The notes beneath the pieces are model-generated. The model searched no databases and was not told the origin of the DNA. It saw only the letters and a list, made by a program, of their open reading frames with translations. Shown piece by piece: positions 40,190-41,480 of a stretch of 41,480 nucleotides of DNA. Position numbers and translations under genes: made by a program. Each line of letters starts with the position of its first letter. Position 1 is the first letter of the stretch. Source of the stretch: Desulfovibrio sp. (GTDB taxonomy: Bacteria; Desulfobacterota; Desulfovibrionia; Desulfovibrionales; Desulfovibrionaceae); NCBI GenBank assembly GCA_014804965.1, contig JAAUYU010000012.1:67493-108972 (forward strand), written 5' to 3'.

Positions 40190-40219
40190 AAAAGGGCTTC
40201 CCGCGAGGGAAGCCCTTTT
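40190..40219 (+). terminator. Intrinsic terminator of the TAXI-TRAP operon
   Basis: AAAAGGGCTTCCC-gcga-GGGAAGCCCTTTT perfect stem. Confidence 0.85.
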
Positions 40220-40260
40220 CAACATGGGGCCGGAATAATGGGGAACGACATCAGGAAGAA

Positions 40261-40304
40261 GCGAAAAAAATCAGCTACAGGCGAAAAAACAACTTGTAGC
40301 TGAT
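40261..40304. promoter_or_regulatory. Operator-like dyad with direct repeats upstream of CI/S24-type repressor
   Basis: ATCAGCTACA (40270-40279) / TGTAGCTGAT (40295-40304) perfect 10-bp inverted repeat; GCGAAAAAA repeated at 40261 and 40281 (20-bp period). Confidence 0.55.
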
Positions 40305-40420
40305 GAAGTTTCCTGTTAGGTTGTTTCCGGCTTCCAGGTTGCACTGCCTGTCCGCACAAGGCCCGGGCACCCGCGCCCGGGCCGCCAAACTCGTGAGGCT
40401 GTCCCCACCGGGAGGTTTCC

Positions 40421-41134
40421 ATGGTCCCGCTGCCCACTTCTCCCCGTATGTCCGGCGAGGATGCCGCAGAGTGTCTCAGCCGCCTCATGCGCGCGCTTGA
40501 GGTCACCACGGATGCCGAACTCGCCCGGGCCCTCGGCATCACCCCGCAATCCGTCAATGGCGCGCGCAAACGGCGCGAGGTGCCCCCGGCCTGGGTGCAG
40601 GCCTGCGCCGCGCAGACGGGCGTCAATGCGCACTGGCTCTTTTTCGGGCGCGGGCCCGCGCGCCTGCCTGAAGCCGGGGACGACGAGCTCCCGAGCTCCC
40701 CTGCGGACTGCGAGAGCGAGCTTGTCACCATCCCCCTCGCCGAGGCGCGGCTCTCCGCCGGTACAGGCAGCCTTGAGGTCAGCGACGCCCGGGAGGGCGG
40801 CTACGCCTTTCGCAGCGATTTTCTGCGCCGCAAGGGCAATCCCCGGCGCATGGTGCTCATGCGCGTATCCGGCGACAGCATGGTGCCGGAAATCTATGAT
40901 AATGACGTGGTCCTGCTGGACCAGGGCCAGAAGGAGATCTCGCCGGGGCGGCTCTATGCCGTGGGCTTCGAGGATGCCATCTATATCAAGCGGGTGGACA
41001 AGCTCCCCGGCAAGATCATCCTCCACAGCGCCAATCCGGCATACCCGCCCCTGAGCCTCGATTTGCGCGGCGACGGCGCGGACCAGTTCCGCGTCATCGG
41101 GCGCGTGCTCTGGTCCGGGCGCGAATACCGCTGA
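40421..41134 (+). CDS. CI-type HTH repressor with S24/LexA-like C-terminal domain
   Basis: N-term TDAELARALGITPQSVNGARKRREVPPAWVQACAAQTGVNAHWLFFGRG (CI_repress HTH); C-term MVLMRVSGDSMVPEIYDNDVVLLDQGQKEISPGRLYAVGFEDAIYIKRV (S24 Ser/Lys). Confidence 0.9.
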   Translation: MVPLPTSPRMSGEDAAECLSRLMRALEVTTDAELARALGITPQSVNGARKRREVPPAWVQACAAQTGVNAHWLFFGRGPARLPEAGDDELPSSPADCESELVTIPLAEARLSAGTGSLEVSDAREGGYAFRSDFLRRKGNPRRMVLMRVSGDSMVPEIYDNDVVLLDQGQKEISPGRLYAVGFEDAIYIKRVDKLPGKIILHSANPAYPPLSLDLRGDGADQFRVIGRVLWSGREYR

Positions 41135-41222
41135 GGCGGGGGCTCCGCTTTCGCCGGGCTTCAAGCCATAGAGGGCTCTGGCGGAGAGGGCTTTTCCCGC
41201 CGGACGCAGGCACGTTCCCGGC

Positions 41223-41480
41223 CTAGGCCGGGCGCAGGCGCACGGTATATTTGCGCAGGAAATCCGCGGGCAAATAGGTCATCTTGGCCTGGCGCAGGCC
41301 TTCCTCGTCCAGGTCCTGCGCGCGGTTGATCCAGCGCAGTCCCGCGCCCGCGTGGCGTGCAAATTCGCAGTTCATGACCTGATAGACGCCCTTGTAGCCG
41401 TTGAGCCCCTTCTCGAAGTGGACGCCCAGGGTCTCGTCATCCAGCTTCTCGCCCACGCTGAAGGCGATCATGCGCCCGTC
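41223..41480 (-). CDS. DUF2156 (phosphatidylglycerol lysyltransferase-like) protein, C-terminal part (truncated by window edge)
   Basis: IAFSVGEKLDDETLGVHFEKGLNGYKGVYQVMNCEFARHAGAGLRWINRAQDLDEEGLRQAKMTYLPADFLRKYTV. Confidence 0.8.
   Translation of the reverse strand, partial: DGRMIAFSVGEKLDDETLGVHFEKGLNGYKGVYQVMNCEFARHAGAGLRWINRAQDLDEEGLRQAKMTYLPADFLRKYTVRLRPA

Noticed and set aside
36377-40225. 1282-aa minus-strand ORF opposite the TAXI-TRAP operon
   Set aside because: His/Arg/Gly-rich shadow ORF opposite three well-supported genes; typical of high-GC codon usage leaving few antisense stops.
38434-40299. 621-aa +frame ORF inside the TRAP permease
   Set aside because: Out-of-frame overlap, His/Arg-rich; permease frame has clear TM and TRAP motifs.
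40421-41134. Prophage around the CI-like repressor
   Set aside because: No integrase, structural or replication phage genes in the flanking sequence of this window.

Overview
GC-rich window, most consistent with a Desulfovibrio-type Deltaproteobacterium chromosome (inference from gene content; not verified). It is mostly housekeeping DNA. Contents: 5' end of metA; ferredoxin and HAD phosphatase; glycerate kinase; GIY-YIG; LysE; DUF177/YceD; mtnA; a surface-carbohydrate protein; cheW; cupin; trxA-trxB-bamD; a divergent ornithine-carbamoyltransferase-like gene; a macromolecular-synthesis cluster (rpsU / yqeY-mutS2-dnaG-rpoD plus a thermonuclease-like gene); HU; cinA; an orphan HlyD-like protein; a Fur-box-controlled DUF2325-feoB locus; a catalytically degenerate SNase-like protein; a DnaQ-like exonuclease; rfbBAC; a eukaryote-type (GH13_8-like) glycogen branching enzyme coupled to an unknown protein; a beta-hydroxyacid dehydrogenase; a TAXI TRAP transporter operon; a CI/S24-type repressor; and a partial DUF2156 gene. 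I see no tRNA, rRNA, CRISPR array, transposase or prophage. The best second-look items are: (1) the OTC-like protein that has lost the STRT and HCLP motifs; (2) the AT-rich, strongly structured yqeY-rpsU spacer; (3) DUF2325-feoB with two Fur-like boxes and no feoA; (4) the SNase-like protein lacking catalytic residues; (5) the eukaryote-type branching enzyme coupled to an unknown GT-like protein; (6) the dyad/direct-repeat operator-like region before the CI-like repressor. I found no convincing evidence for an entirely new multi-gene system.
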